Below, piece by piece: positions 26,167 to 39,600 of a stretch of DNA of 64,000 bases. The position numbers and the translations under genes are program-made. A model generated the notes under the pieces. That model saw only the letters and a list, made by a program, of their open reading frames with translations, ran no database searches and was not told where the DNA came from. The stretch comes from Planococcus citri (Eukaryota; Arthropoda; Insecta; Hemiptera; Pseudococcidae). The stretch's first letter is position 1; the number at the start of each line of letters is the position of its first letter. Where the stretch lies: the NCBI RefSeq assembly GCF_950023065.1, contig NC_088680.1, forward strand, positions 40,474,559 through 40,538,558. The letters are read 5' to 3'.

Positions 26167-29091
26167 TTATACTTGCTGGACAACAGCCGGCATGGGAGTT
26201 TTGGCTGGTCCTTGGTAGATCGGTATGACGAAAATATCCAATGTTTTACGTTTATCATCTGCAGCTTTTTGGACAGTCTCGTTGTAATCAGGTGGGGCGA
26301 AAAGATGGTACGGTGGTGGCGGCGATTCCGGAGTATACGGTTTGTTTTCGTTGTGTAAGTTCTGTATAAAAGCTTGCAAGTGACTTTGACGATATAAAGG
26401 CATACGGAAGAATAACTCCATGCAGGTGATTATCAAAAAGAAGCAGACCAGGCTTCCGAATGCTCCGAGATACCAAACAACACACCAGCCCTCGGTTGAC
26501 GATTGTTTTTCTGTAAATTCAACATAATCTATTATACAATAGAATTCATGGTCATATAGGCGAACGTGAAAGCAGTCGGTAAACCGGTTCGAGATGTATT
26601 TACCTGGTTTATTTTGATCGGTCGTATCGTAATCGTAGAGCTGCGGTTGCTGAGCGTTATTGTTATTCAAGTCGTTCTTGCTGCTGATGGGATTCGTTTT
26701 GAGATCCATGGTGTTCAGGTTATCGGTATTTTCCAGCAGGCCAAAACCCATAGGGGAGTCATATTCTGATGCATCTGACCTTTTGGGACCTGGAAGATAT
26801 TCAAAAAAAAGATATTGATTAGATTACGTGAATATGAACTCTAAATTTAAATTTTCATAAAATATTCCGTTATTACTGAGCAAATAAGTGTGGTACAATT
26901 TTTTTTTTTTTTTTTCAAGGATTATTTCCCCATTTATCAGAACAATTATAATTAGAATCAGCCCACAAAGGCCCACTTAATTTGCAATGAAAATCAAGAG
27001 CAATACGTGCCAAAACACACATTACAATTATGCAGAATTTTCTCGTCGATTTACAATTTTTATTTTAAAAATATACATATTCAGCTCGCTAAGTAGTTGA
27101 CGAATATTTAAATGTTTAAGGTAATCGTGAGTTGCATCGGAAAAACCCGTTTGTATGTATGATTCACACGAGTCGTCTAAGCGGATCTTGTCGTCATCTC
27201 TGAATCGTAAAAACGGGCAAAAGTGGAATAATTTTTGCACGTGGTCGTATTATTTTTTGAAGAAAAAAATTCCACTCAATTTGGCAACTTTTGAAATCAA
27301 ATTTTGGATTGAGTTGTCCAATGATTTCTTGTTATGATGTGACTAATTCGACATTTAAACTCAGTTTTATTTTTATAACGTTTCTTGAGGGGTTAATTTT
27401 TGAAGAAGCTATTTTCAATTTTTTTAAAATTTTGTCAGGGGCATTTATTTAACTTTCAATTTCCATTTCGGGGAAGAGGAAGGGAGTGAGAGAAGGAAGG
27501 AGGGGGATGAAAAAAATTGTAGATCAATATAACATCTTTTTGAGCGATAATTTTTGAAAATTTCCTCAAAAATGAAATGTTTACAGGTATGATTTTTTTT
27601 AAATTCAATTTTAATGATATTTTTTCCACGACATTTTTTTAGATTTTTTGTTTTTTTTTTTCAGATGTTTTGAGCAAAAATTTAAAAGTTTAATCTAGAT
27701 ACCTACTCGTGCGTGCAATTTTTACAAAAAAAAAAAAAAAAAAAAAAAAGGAAAATTCTGCAAATTAACATTTGTATTCCTGGTGACCTGCTCCCCTCCC
27801 CTCTCTGATTTTTTTATGTTTTTTTTAACGTTGCCAAAGATCCAAAGATGAAGACGGGGTGGGGGGCTAATCAAGAGGAATAATTGTAGACATTTTTAGA
27901 AAAGATGCCATTTTTGGCGCTCAGAAATACTTTAGATGAGTTTTGAGATTGGAAAATATAAACCACGTGCTTTTTCTGAGATTAGTTTATTGATCAATTA
28001 GGTATGGTTCTGGATTTTTTCAATATTTTTTGGCTTTTAGATTAATCAAATGATTTTCTTGGGTATTTTTCTACCTCCTCCTTTTTAGAATCGATTTCAT
28101 TAGATGGTTGGGTACCTAATTTTATTCGAAAATTTGAAACGTTTTATCGAATGAGGGTTTTTAATACATCCGGCTTTTTACCTTCTCTTCCTAGTATATA
28201 ATTTCAAAGTGAAAATTAATTCAAAAGTTGAGGTTAATTTTCAACAACAACGTGAGTAAGTTTTTACAATATCGTTGTATTACCTAACTACCTACTACTT
28301 GGTGTAGGTAGGCAATTAGGCATCCGCGGAGGTTTTTGAATGCGCCAATGCGCGATAATTTTATCACCATTTTTGTTGGTTGAAGAATTATGCTGGCATT
28401 ATCAAAGCTTACTTATCGACGCAATTTCAAGGAGAGAAAAGTTTCGTTACAAATGCGCCAGTAAAAACTAGTTCACGTGGTTTGAAAAAAGAAAGGAAAA
28501 ACATAGGCGAAACGTGTATGGTACCAGCTCGATGTAAATAAATTTATTTTTCACGTTTATAATTACAACGATGATTAAGGTTAATTGCAGTGACGAAATG
28601 TTGGAGGAATTTTGATTGGTTGGACATTGGATTTGGAAGTAGGTTTTTTGAAATTGATACTTGTTGGGAATATTGAACCGAAGTATGTACCTAATCGATG
28701 TTTTGAGCACTAGATGGGTGAGTAAGTATGGGTGAATTTGCAGGATGTGTTCCGGAAATTTGGATGATGATGTAAAAGGTGCACATGATGAATGAATTTA
28801 TCAATTGCCGCACGTGAATATTAAATTTAGCGATGATAAAACAGCTCTAGATGTAAGGCGGGGTCATTATGTAAGCGGATTTAATAAGACCGGTTGATTA
28901 TCGAGATATTTATATATTTTAAATAAGAAAAAATAACGATAAAAGCAGTTCGAAGTTGAACCGGACGAGCCTCCAAAGAGGTAGAAAAAAAAATACATAC
29001 CTTCTTGAAACGATCTGCTTTGCACTAATGTTGCGATGGAGGCCAGAATGAAGCATGTTTCGCAAAATCCACATCTTCCAGCGGTCACCAT
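26167..29091 (-). CDS. Single-pass membrane protein with PPPY motif, three coding exons
   Basis: Exons on the minus strand: 29001-29091, 26604-26789, 26167-26510. All junctions are GT-AG and phases agree, giving 206 residues. The N terminus (MVTAGRCGFC, then a hydrophobic stretch FILASIATLV) may be a signal peptide. An Asn/Gln-rich extracellular part follows, then a membrane segment (WCVVWYLGAFGSLVCFFLIIT) and a tail with PESPPPPYHL and APPDY, which fits binding to WW domains such as those of Nedd4-type ubiquitin ligases. The architecture recalls WBP1/VOPP1-like adaptors, but I cannot assign it. Intron 1 is 2211 bp, intron 2 only 93 bp. Confidence 0.78.
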
Positions 29092-30887
29092 CTTGGAGAA
29101 AATTTTGGAACGATCCAAAATTTCCGAGAAAAAAATTCCAAAACTGGAACGGAAACGATGACGATGAATGAAAAAACTATGGACACGGAACACGACGACG
29201 ACGTCGACTTGAACGAACGTTTGTTAATTAAATCACTAGTAGACTAGTAGTCGTAGTCTTATCAAACGACGCTCGACACTATTCGCTTATGTAGCTGTAG
29301 TACTGCTAGTTGCGTTGTATGTTATGCAAGTGATAAGAGAGGTACGCGTAATTTTATACTTATACCTATTTAGTTTCGGCGATTTTGTTTTTTCGTTATC
29401 AAAAAATGATGTCACATGAGACGGTTTTTGACGTCACAAATGGGTGTTTCAACGACACTCGAAAAAAATTTCCGAAAAATGGCGTCCACTTGAGAACGTT
29501 GGCGATTTTTTCTCGTCACCGAGGCGGTAGTCGATTGTGGAGCGATGCGGTGAGAGTCGGTAGTGAGTTGATGAGTTGGAGACTGGTTTAGGAATTTTTT
29601 TTTTTTCGATCATTCAACGTGGTTACGAGAGGTGGTTTTTGTGAAAAAATATTCAGTTTGTGGTTCGAATGCTGAAGCTTAGTGTCAGTTTTGTTATGTT
29701 GTATTTTTTTTTTGTTTTTGGTTTTATTTTTTGCTTATGCATGTTTTTTTAGTGGAAATGCGTTGTATGGTTTGGTGGATATACCTGCCGGTGTGAGAAT
29801 GATGATTGTGGTGGTGATGGGGATAATGAGTAGGCTGGGTTTCTATCAAAATTGGTACCAAAATTTGTTACACGTAATTTTTATTTGATTTCAAAAAAAA
29901 AATATGTTTTTTCAATTTTTTTAAAGAGTAGGTAATTCAATTCTGATTTTTTGTGGAGTAGGGGGGAGGGGGGCTGATGCACCACCTCAAAAAAAAATTG
30001 TCAAGGTCATTACGAATTCTTCTCACTTGTGATTTTTTCAGAATTGCAGCAAATGGGTGATATCAGAAATGGAAAAGCTGAAATGAAAGAACCTTCTTCC
30101 TTGATTGTGTTTTACTGAATCAAAATCAGCTCATACAAAACTCATTAAATTACAATTGCTTTGATAGACATTGAATTTTTTAAAAATAATTACAGTATGA
30201 TTTTTCAATCAATTTCGACGGTTTTAACATTTGATGCACAAAATAACTATTAGGGTTATCGCTGGAAGAGGGTGTATGAAGAAAAATATGGTTTTGGAAA
30301 AACCCGATGAAGGTTTTAGATTTGCATTTTCATCCAATTTTCGACTTTTTTCAAATTATTTTCTATTTTTCCTCCATTTTTTTTGTTTTTTCGTTTTTAA
30401 GGAATTTCAATCTGACATTAAAAAATGACATGAAGTACCTATCCCCCCCCCCCCTACATAGATTTCTAGAAAATGACTTGTTAGTTCAACGCGGATTTTC
30501 CTCATCATTTTTATGATCTCAGATTTAAATTTTTCATAATTCAGATTTGTATTTGAAAAAATTCCCGAAATGCATAAAATGAAATTAAATCCCAGAATTT
30601 TAGCATTATTAAAAAGCTGTAGGTAGGTACGTGGGAAAAAATACAGATGAATCCAAAATTGGAAGGGGCACAGCATTAAAACTGAACAAAATCGCCAAGA
30701 GAAAATTTTAAAAATTAATATACTGAACTCATCTTCAGATGCCAAAAAATTTTCTCTCCATTATCTCTTCAAGATTTCTCAGAACTGTCAAAGTTCAAAA
30801 ATGAGAAACAAATATCAAAAAATAATGAGTTGGAATTTTTTTTTGGGTGTTTGTAATTACTTGATTACTACACCCCTCGTGTGAGAT
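29092..30887. other. 5' flank of the PPPY gene and gene-free DNA
   Basis: The first few hundred bases probably hold the 5' untranslated region and promoter of the minus-strand gene; two CRE-like TGACGTCA-type sites occur near 29200 and 29430. Beyond that the sequence is T-rich with simple repeats and a C11 run near 30442. No gene seen. Confidence 0.4.
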
Positions 30888-31800
30888 TTAAATCGAGTTG
30901 TTGAGGTCAAGTTTTTTAATTAGGTCTAAGAATTTTTTAATTTCGGGAGGGTTGTGTGGTATGAATAGGGATCTTTCATCTATTTGTAGGGATAGTCTGT
31001 GCTGATGTAAGGAGGGACAGTGAAATAGTAAGTGTTGGACAGATATAAGTTCTGACAGGCAGAACTGGTATGTGGGTTTTGGGGCCTTTTCAGGGGGGTG
31101 ATTGTGGGTGATTTTTGTGTGGCCAATTCTCAATCTGGTTATAATGATTTTTTCAAGTCAAGTCTATTTAGTTGAAATAGGTTTTTCCAAGACTGAGTAG
31201 TTTTTTTGTGGTGAAAGAGCCTGTTTGATGTTTGGAGGGACCAGAAGTTTAGTCATTTCTTAAGTGTGTTTTGGGTGAAGATAGATTTAAGGTCGTCAGC
31301 TGTAATAAATGTGAAAGGAGAAAGAGTAGTGGCAGATTTTGCATTTTCATCTACAATTTCATTTCCTGTGATTCCACTGGATGGAGATGTTTGAATTTTG
31401 TAACTCAAATAGCGTTTTATGAATACCTATTTTGAATTTGAATTAGGGGGTGGTCAGAAAATAGATTTTGGATAGCAGTTGGTGAGCTGAGGGAATTACT
31501 CTGAATTAAGAAAGACTTATTTTCTGATTCATAAGTGAATGTATCACAGAGGCAGTGGAAAATAGCTGTGAGTTCGGCAATGTAGATTGAAGAGCATGTT
31601 ATGGATTTTAAAATTTGAAATTTTATCATTAATAGGGTAGGCATACCCTGAATGAAGTGTTGGTATTTTTGATCCATCTGTAAAGCAGAGATTGGATTTT
31701 TTGTATTCTGATAAGAGTTCAAGATAGTTTTGTTTTATTACTAGTGGAGAGTGGCTATTTTTTGAGTATATAGTTAATAAGTTGTGTGTTGACTTGAGCC
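30888..31800 (-). mobile_element. Decayed non-LTR retrotransposon (LINE) 3' region
   Basis: The minus strand reads, in broken frames, an RNase H-like part (31417-31722, with ELTAIFHCL and SLSSPTAIQNL, the usual spacing around the acidic core of Jockey-type elements) and a C-terminal part (30888-31133) with RIGHTKITH and VQHLLFHCPSL, the typical ending of Jockey-clade ORF2 proteins. Stops and frameshifts separate them, so it is inactive. The reverse transcriptase is absent from this piece. Confidence 0.72.
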
Positions 31801-34800
31801 TTGAGGAGGTTATTACTGAACCATAGGTACCTTTTTTCCATCAAAATTCATCTTTTTACAATTTTTTGCATTTTTTCAAAAATGCAAAGTAAACTTGAGG
31901 AAGTAAAAAATGTTGCATCGATCTGGTGAAAGATTTTTGTGAGGAGGAGGCGAGAGGCCAATTTTTATTCTGTAAGGGAGCACAAAAACGCAAAATGGGG
32001 TCCTGCCCACTGACGTATATGTACTTGATTGTAAATTAAGGTAAAGAGTGCGAACGTTTGGCAGTCGTTTTTTGAAAATTTCAAAATTTCAAAAACTCTT
32101 TCATTTGCATGAATTTTTACGAGCTTTCTCGAAAATTTGAAGAAAAAAAGACAAGTCACTGAATATTTTTCCTCCAGTTCTATTCAAGATCTATAATACG
32201 ATTTTATGCTTATCTAATATACGTTTTTTTGAGACTATGGGCCATTGTAAGCCGTAAGGCAAATTCATTTACACGATTTTCGTACCTAGACTTACCTACA
32301 AAGGTTCACTCCCACATCAGTCATGCTCCAATTATATGCCAAGGGCTTAAGGAGGGTCCTTTTCAACTATTTTCGAATTTTGATGGACACTATAGCAAAA
32401 AATCACAGCCAAATTATCTCAATAAGATGCACGGAAAATTTCAAATTTTTGGTCAATGTTTGAAAATCCAAAAAATTTAAACAGTTGAAAATTTTGTAAA
32501 GTTTGACCTCAATCCGGGGGGACCTCAATCCGGGGGGGGGGGTCAAACATTGAACAACGAATTGGAAATTCTTCCTGCGTCTTATTGAAATAATTTAGCT
32601 ACCTACGATTTTTGCTAAGGTCCATCAAAATTCGAAAACAGTTGAAGAATATTCTACTCTAGTTTACTGCACTGTACGGATTATCTGATAGATTGATGTG
32701 TCAGTTTTGGATAAAATATTAGTATTTCAGTTTTCAGCATTTGTTAAGAAAAAGTATTCCCAATTTGTGGAGTGCCAATAAAACGATTATGAAAACAGAT
32801 CAACATTATGCAGTACCTATTTGACAATTTTTATGATTGCAAAATTTAGGCTTCCTTTCTTTGGCAGTGAAAGTTATACAACATGAATGAAAAAAACAGT
32901 TCTGAGTCTAAAATACAAGTATTCAACATTGGCTCCAAAACTCTCAAAAATAGCAAATATTGGGTACCTACTTAGACCATGTTTCGGACCAATCTCACCC
33001 TACTACATCAATTGCATGTTTTTCCAAAAATACATATTTGGCTGCTTTTCTTCTCTGTAGTCTACCTATACTCTCCAATGAATCCTAAAATTGCTCTCAA
33101 AAATTAGTCATACTGATCAGTTTTGAAAATTTATGATTCAAAGTTTCAAACATGGATTAAAAACTCAAACTCAATATCAAACTGTTGCCATTGCCTAGAT
33201 TCCTATCTTATAAGTTGTTAGGTACTTCGAAGAATAACCAATTTAAAAAACCAGGAAATGCACTGTAGGTAGGTATACCTTATCTTTATTCTTAAAGCGA
33301 AAAAACATCATAATGCCCGGAACCCTCAAACAGCAATAAAATTTTATTATTTTTTGCTCTTCATTTATCAAACGTGTGAAAAATGTATATATGTAATTGA
33401 TCGATGACCATCCATCACTTGTAATCTATTCCAAAAAAACGATAATTTATCTGTAGGTAGGTATGAGGTATACGCTTATTAAAAGAGATATAAGTTAAAG
33501 CACCTGAATACCTTCCTAGGTAAAATGATTTATTCATTCGCGGAATCGCGAAAAAATCAATGCGAAATACACATTCAGTAGTCAAAGATTAAAATAAATT
33601 ATGTACCTACGTGTAAAAGCGTAAATCTAATTACTTTTTTCGTGAAAATTTAAGAAAGATTAATCATGGCATTCATTTTTGATTATAAGTATAAAAAAAA
33701 TTAATTCCAAAGAATTGACATGTAGCTTAGCTGTGGTTTAATCCAACAAAAAAATTATAACTACCTATACCCACCTGTAGCATACCAAGTAAATTTAATA
33801 AGTATTTCGAGCCTATAATGGTACCTACCTACTGAATGGCGGACGTCGAAATTCCAAATAAAATTTCCCAATATGTGTTAAAACTTTCGTCATATTTGTT
33901 GTGAAAACTTGGACGAGCTTATTTTTGAAAGTAAGTATTTAATACACCGTGTCAATTACGTCAGAAATTGTATTTTAGTTGTACATAAAAATATCTACTT
34001 ATTCAAAATTTTGAAAAACAATTCCAAGTGGATTCTTATCTTCATTTCAGCTTCGTTGTAAAAATATGACTAATTTTCATTTAGATATTGGTAAGTAGAT
34101 CTATTATATTATTAATTGACAACATGTGGGTTTGAAAATATGTATACTTTACAGGTTTAAATTTTGACCAAAACGATTTTTTCTTTCTGGGTTTATTAAA
34201 AATAAAATTTTGCATAAATTGTGATTTCAAAAGAAGGAAGGAGCCTGAGACTCCTGAATGAATCTAAGCCACTTTCAATTGACTTTCAAAGTTGAAAATA
34301 AGCTTATACCAAATTTTAGCTTTTCAGCTGTACCTATATTATGTCAAAAAATTTTAGGTATTTTATATCTTCCAAACAGTTTGTTAAAAATTCCAGAACT
34401 GCTCAAGAAAACTGGAAATCTCTTTCAACTGATTGGAGTAGATTGAAGATAGGAATGAATACATGCTATCCACTAAATTTCAGATTTCTGACTCAAATTG
34501 GTAAAATTTTGATTTTTTTTCATCCTTTATTGTCAGATGAATGAATCATTCGAGGATCAGAGGGAAAGCATCAGAATTGGTAGGTATCTTGCATTATTAT
34601 TTCAATTTCATAATTTTTCAAGTAAGTAGGTAAGTACGTTTTATTTCAGTGAGAATTATCCTTCCTCGGTCTTTTTCAAATTAATTGTTTTATTTCATTA
34701 CATGTCTCAGTATGTACTTGTATTTATTTTCCCATATGCATTTTGGGTATACATTAATTAAAAATCAAATCGTACATGCGATATACGAACTTTTATAAAC

Positions 34801-35714
34801 GATGAGCTTGTTTTGTATCCGATTCGTCTATTTTTAGAACGAAAAAGTCGTTATTAGGTACTATCAGAGAATCAATTAGGAGTAATTTGCATAAAAATAC
34901 CAAATAAATTACGAATAACGAGGTTCGCTCAATTTATATCCATGTTTTCAAATCACTCAGATGTACCTACGTATCTATCTATTTATCGATTATACGCTGA
35001 AATAATTTTGTCGTGGCGCAGACCGAACGAACATTAAACCTATAAACATAAAATAAATACAGGAAAAAATTGATATTCGAACAATTTAGGCTTATTTTCT
35101 AAAAATAAAAAATAAATAAAAACTCTCAATCTTATGTGTAAGATACTGATTAGAAACACCGAGAATTATTCTAACCTTGCCAACATTGGGCATAATTTTA
35201 ACACAGAATATAGGTCAATTAATTATAGCACAAAGTTGAAAATAAAAACCTCGTAGAAATAGACTTGAAAATCTCATCTGAAAAAATTTTTAATCGTTCA
35301 AAATTCATCATCTTCCTCGTCGCCGAAACCTAGCTTATAATCCCTGTAAATCTTAATCGCTCAACATGGTTCGATAATTTCGCAATAGTGACGCCTTTGC
35401 CCATAAATGGCGAAAATTCGAGGTACTTATTGCATCACACCACTCGAAATTCGCATTATCGATAATCGGCATTGTATGCGAAAATTAACTTAGCTGCGAT
35501 AAAACGATAATATGGTACTTGAAAGTGGAGATTTCACTGTACGAATGATTCTACTAACTCGATTTCTTTCCGGTGTACAGAAAGGGTCAATTATTTGCAA
35601 CTTTTCGATGAAAATTAACCCTTTAGGAATTTCCCGAATTGTTTATAAATTTGGTAAAATGTTCTCAACGAGCACGTGCTCCGGTGGCCTTGAAAAATAC
35701 GCTATAGTTCGAGC
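31801..35714. other. Gene-free host DNA
   Basis: AT-rich sequence with dispersed TAGGTA repeats. Around 32505-32545 a CCTCAATCCGGGGGG unit is directly duplicated. No coding exon, RNA gene or intact transposon is visible to me. Confidence 0.45.
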
Positions 35715-36150
35715 TTATAATCGCGTAAACTTTCGCCCTATACTGTAACTTGGATTTACCGGAAACTTGCTCCAGGCGAAGGGAGGCACAGGGAGGAATA
35801 TCTCACGCTGAGGCATATGTACTTTTACTCTTCCATTGACTGGGCATAAACAGATAGGTAGAGGTACCTTGATTATTATTCGTTTGTTTGGATTCGATGT
35901 GTGACACTTGTGACAGTGCTCTATGAGTGACTCTTGGCGTGTATAAATGCGTGTTTTATCGCACGTAGACGCAGGTTCAGGTATATTTGAGAGTAGTCGT
36001 CGCGTGCAGTTTACGTAATACACGCAACACCGCAGGCAGGCCGGATTCATTTTCGTGACGTAATCCGGTTTCAAAAACCCATCGCATTGAACAGGCAAGC
36101 AATTTATTTGGACCTTAACCTTGACTCCATGGGTGAACCGAATGATTCTT
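35715..36150 (-). CDS. Candidate Cys-rich secreted-protein exon
   Basis: An open frame of about 145 codons (stop-bounded near 36167) encodes a Cys-rich stretch: CLPVQCDGFLKPDY, NPACLRCCVYYVNCT, STCDK, HCHKCH. The Cys pattern and normal codon use are unlike the flanking repeats. A possible donor AAG|GTACCT lies near 35869, which would end the coding part before the less convincing tail. I found no clear acceptor or signal peptide, so this may be one internal exon or an old pseudogene. Confidence 0.35.
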
Positions 36151-36414
36151 CTAGATGGTTGTGCGACATTCTAGATTAGGCCTATTTATCTTATTCATAA
36201 GTGTATACGTAGGTAGGTATGCCTCTTTTCGTATGAAAAAATTGCCCCTCATTACATCACCTCTGATGCCTTTACTACGCATCAAATTCAGATACAATTA
36301 AGGCAGTAAATGTACCATTAAAAGTACATGGATACCTTGTATTAACTTTCCTAGACATTCGTTTAGTGTGACTTGTAATTAGAATTCAACTGATTAGGTA
36401 GATAGCCCATGTCT

Positions 36415-36640
36415 CTCCTCCAGGGGCGTCCCCAAAGCTATAATTTTACTGAGTGCCTTTCAACTGAAAATGAAAACCACCAAAGAATTTGACCAAGATC
36501 CTCTGTCATCAATTTAAAAAAAAAAACTGATGACAGAGGATCTTGGCCAAATTCTTTGGTGATTTTTATTTCAAGTTGAAAGGTACGTACTCAGAAAAAT
36601 TATAGCTTTGGCGACGCCTCTGGAGAAAAGACATCGGTCC
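36415..36640. mobile_element. Short foldback element with about 100-bp arms
   Basis: The left arm (about 36418-36510; GGGGCGTC, AAAGCTATAATTTT, CAAAGAATTTG, AAGATCCTCTGTCATCA) is mirrored on the right (about 36527-36632) around an A-rich centre. The arms are highly similar, so the transcript would form a long hairpin. No ORF. Confidence 0.85.
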
Positions 36641-39600
36641 TCGAAGAACCGAAATTTATATTTTGCATATTTTTAGAAGCGTCAAACATAAGCCTAGAAC
36701 TTTTTCATTTTGTAAAAAAAAAGAGGAAAGAAAAAAAGCCTGAGAGCACAGTGGTCCGAAATTGCAAAGTAGCAGCCAATATTCAAAAAATCCTCGGATT
36801 AGAAAAGTTTCAAAAGTTGAATGTAAACATGTAGAGGTTTTCTACATTATAGATATGTATATTCCACTTCCTTTCTGTGATTTCAAACACTTTTCCATTA
36901 TTTTGCTTGCCTAAAAAAAATGATTAAATTGAGGTAGGTACTTCAAAATAGTAAAAAAAAATTGCAATTTCAAAATGCTGTAAAACATGTCAATTTTAAT
37001 TTTTTTCAAAACTTTATGAGATTTATATCAAAATATGGACATTTTTGAGTAAAAAATCGTTGATCCCATTTTTTCAAAAATATTTTGATTTCTACCCTGC
37101 TCAGTGCTCATCACAAAAAAACTCATTTTTTTGCTATTTTTGAGGTAAAAATTTTCATTAAAAAAAAAACAACAAAAAACAAGCTAGTGTTGGGGGGAAG
37201 GGTATTTGGCCCACCCTGCGTTCCCAGTCTGGCCTTTCACTCCTAACAGGGGACAACTAGAATCGGGGACTTGACCAGCTCAGCCTAAGCTTCGCCTTAT
37301 ACATATACCCACCCAACAATGTGAAACAATGACAATACCCCAAAGGAGAAGACACAAGTGTACCGCTTACGATGTATTGTCAATTGTGCACTGATCGGAC
37401 AATTGTATCTACAAAACATTGAAATTCCATCGGTTATATTGTAATTAGAGCATCGGTAATGTTATACTTTTTGAGTGATTTTTAAGTGTTTTTTCGCATT
37501 TTTATGTAATTTTAAAACTAATTTTTCTGAAATTTCAGACTTTTCTCTGATTGGCATCATTTTTAAATATTTTTTCATACCTTTTTGAAACACTTTTTCT
37601 CACAATTTTTGTGAAATTTTAATTCAATGACTACATAATATGTAGTAAAAAATTGATCATATAAAAATTGTTGGCCAAAAAATCACTTTTTTGTTCCATT
37701 AATTGGTTTATGACTTGTGTGTTATAAGTCCGTTAATGTGATTAAATTGGGCTGGGACAAACGTTATAACATTAAGCTGCTTTTACTGTACTACCAATGG
37801 TATTCTGCTGAGCCGTCTAGATTGCAAGCTGGTTATATGTACAGCGTGAAATATAATATAACTTCACCTATGGATAAATCTAAACTGCACAGAGGCAGTC
37901 TGCAGACATCTGCGGCTCCGGCTACCTCTCTGTGGAACTAATCCTCCAGAGGGCTCTGATCTAATAATCAGTGTTAGCCTCAGCTCCGCCTGGCCATAAA
38001 GTTCCCAACTAGGTGGGTAACTTGAGAGTCCCTAGTCCCCACTACACTGGACCAGCTGAAAATAGGTACTTATCACATCCCTGGTGTACTATGTAAGACA
38101 ATGTAATCCACAAAAAAAATTATCACAACTTGCCCCATTTGAAAAAATTCCTATGCACTGTTTTTACTATTTTTTAAAATTATTTTCAAGTGAAAATTAC
38201 TGTGGGAATATGAATCCTAAAATAAAATTGCATTTGGTGACCCAAAAAAAAACATGTTTCGATATACCCCAAAATTTCATGTTTTGCACCACCCTCTCCC
38301 TCTTTGAGTGTTCATTTTGAGGTTAGGGGTGAAATACATAATGCCAAAATCGACTTCAGCAACCTAAAAAAAACCATACTTATCCAAAATTTTACGGATT
38401 TTGCATTAAAATTCGATTTTTGGCCGCTACAGAGTAGGTAGCGAGGATGAATGCTTTAAAAATTCCTATCTAGATAAGTGAAAGAACATGGTTTTTTATG
38501 GGAGGGGGTTGGTTTTTTTGGATTAAAAGTTTCAGAATTTGAATGATTTTTTTTAGAAATTTTAGTTCTGAAAAAGAAAAGCCAAAAGGCCCGAACGAAA
38601 AGAGGGCAAAAGCTCTCAAAATTTCGTATTTCAAAAAGTAGGTAAATTTTTTTGTGAAGAGTTTATTTTTTTATTTTTTATTTTTTTTTTGAGTTTGAAT
38701 AACTTAATCGATTTTTAGAAAATTTAATTTTGAAAAAGAAAAACCAACAGGCCTGAGCGAAGCGAGGGCTGAAGTTTTCGAAAATTTACAATTGAAGTAC
38801 CATGTGGAATTGTGGATAGTTATTTTACCCTCCCCTCCCCCACATAGTTTCATCGGTGCAAATTGTGCTTAATAAAAATTTCTAAGCAGGTGATCGAAGA
38901 TTCTATATTTTTTGACTGAAAGTTCGAAAAACGCTTTTTCGATTGATCGATTATTTACAATTTATCGATAATTTTAAATAATCGATTACTCTCGATTATT
39001 TTTAATAGATTAGTCTGCCTGACAGATAAAAACTGTATATCTCAGCTACAGTTAAAACTTGTCCAGTCAGACTCCTTTGCCACCACTCTAATCTAGAGTT
39101 GAAATGCATCGCCTTATCAAACAGATTCTCCCTCAGATTTAGCTGAAATTTGGCTCAACAAAATTTCACGTCACCAGTACCTCAGAAATAAATTTTCAAC
39201 TGCCGTAGGTGATTACAGCGCTTTCTGGAATGATTCCAGTTTGCTGGAGCTGGATTGAAACTAAGTTTTGCTGGAGGCTTCATATTATCAACTCGGATAT
39301 TCTTGCAATCGATTCAGGAGGCTGACTTTAGGGTGTAAACAAAGTTTCGAACAACTTTCTCAAGAAATACGCTGTAATGGAATTTTTTTTTAATGTGACA
39401 TTTTCAACCTGTAAAAAAATTCCTACACGTGTGAACTCGTCATCTCGGATTTGCAAATTCAACCACTCTAATCGATTGAGAATATCGAAGTTATGATGGG
39501 ATTACAATTTCAGCTGCGAAGTTGATCACATGCTCCTTCAGGAGCGATTCCAGTGTGCTGGAGAAATTAAAAACAACTTTTGCTGTAGGCTCCAGATCGT

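Noticed and set aside
37717..37941. 74-codon ORF in less AT-rich sequence
   Set aside because: No recognisable domain; surrounding sequence looks like a retroelement fragment, so I left it as a repeat candidate.
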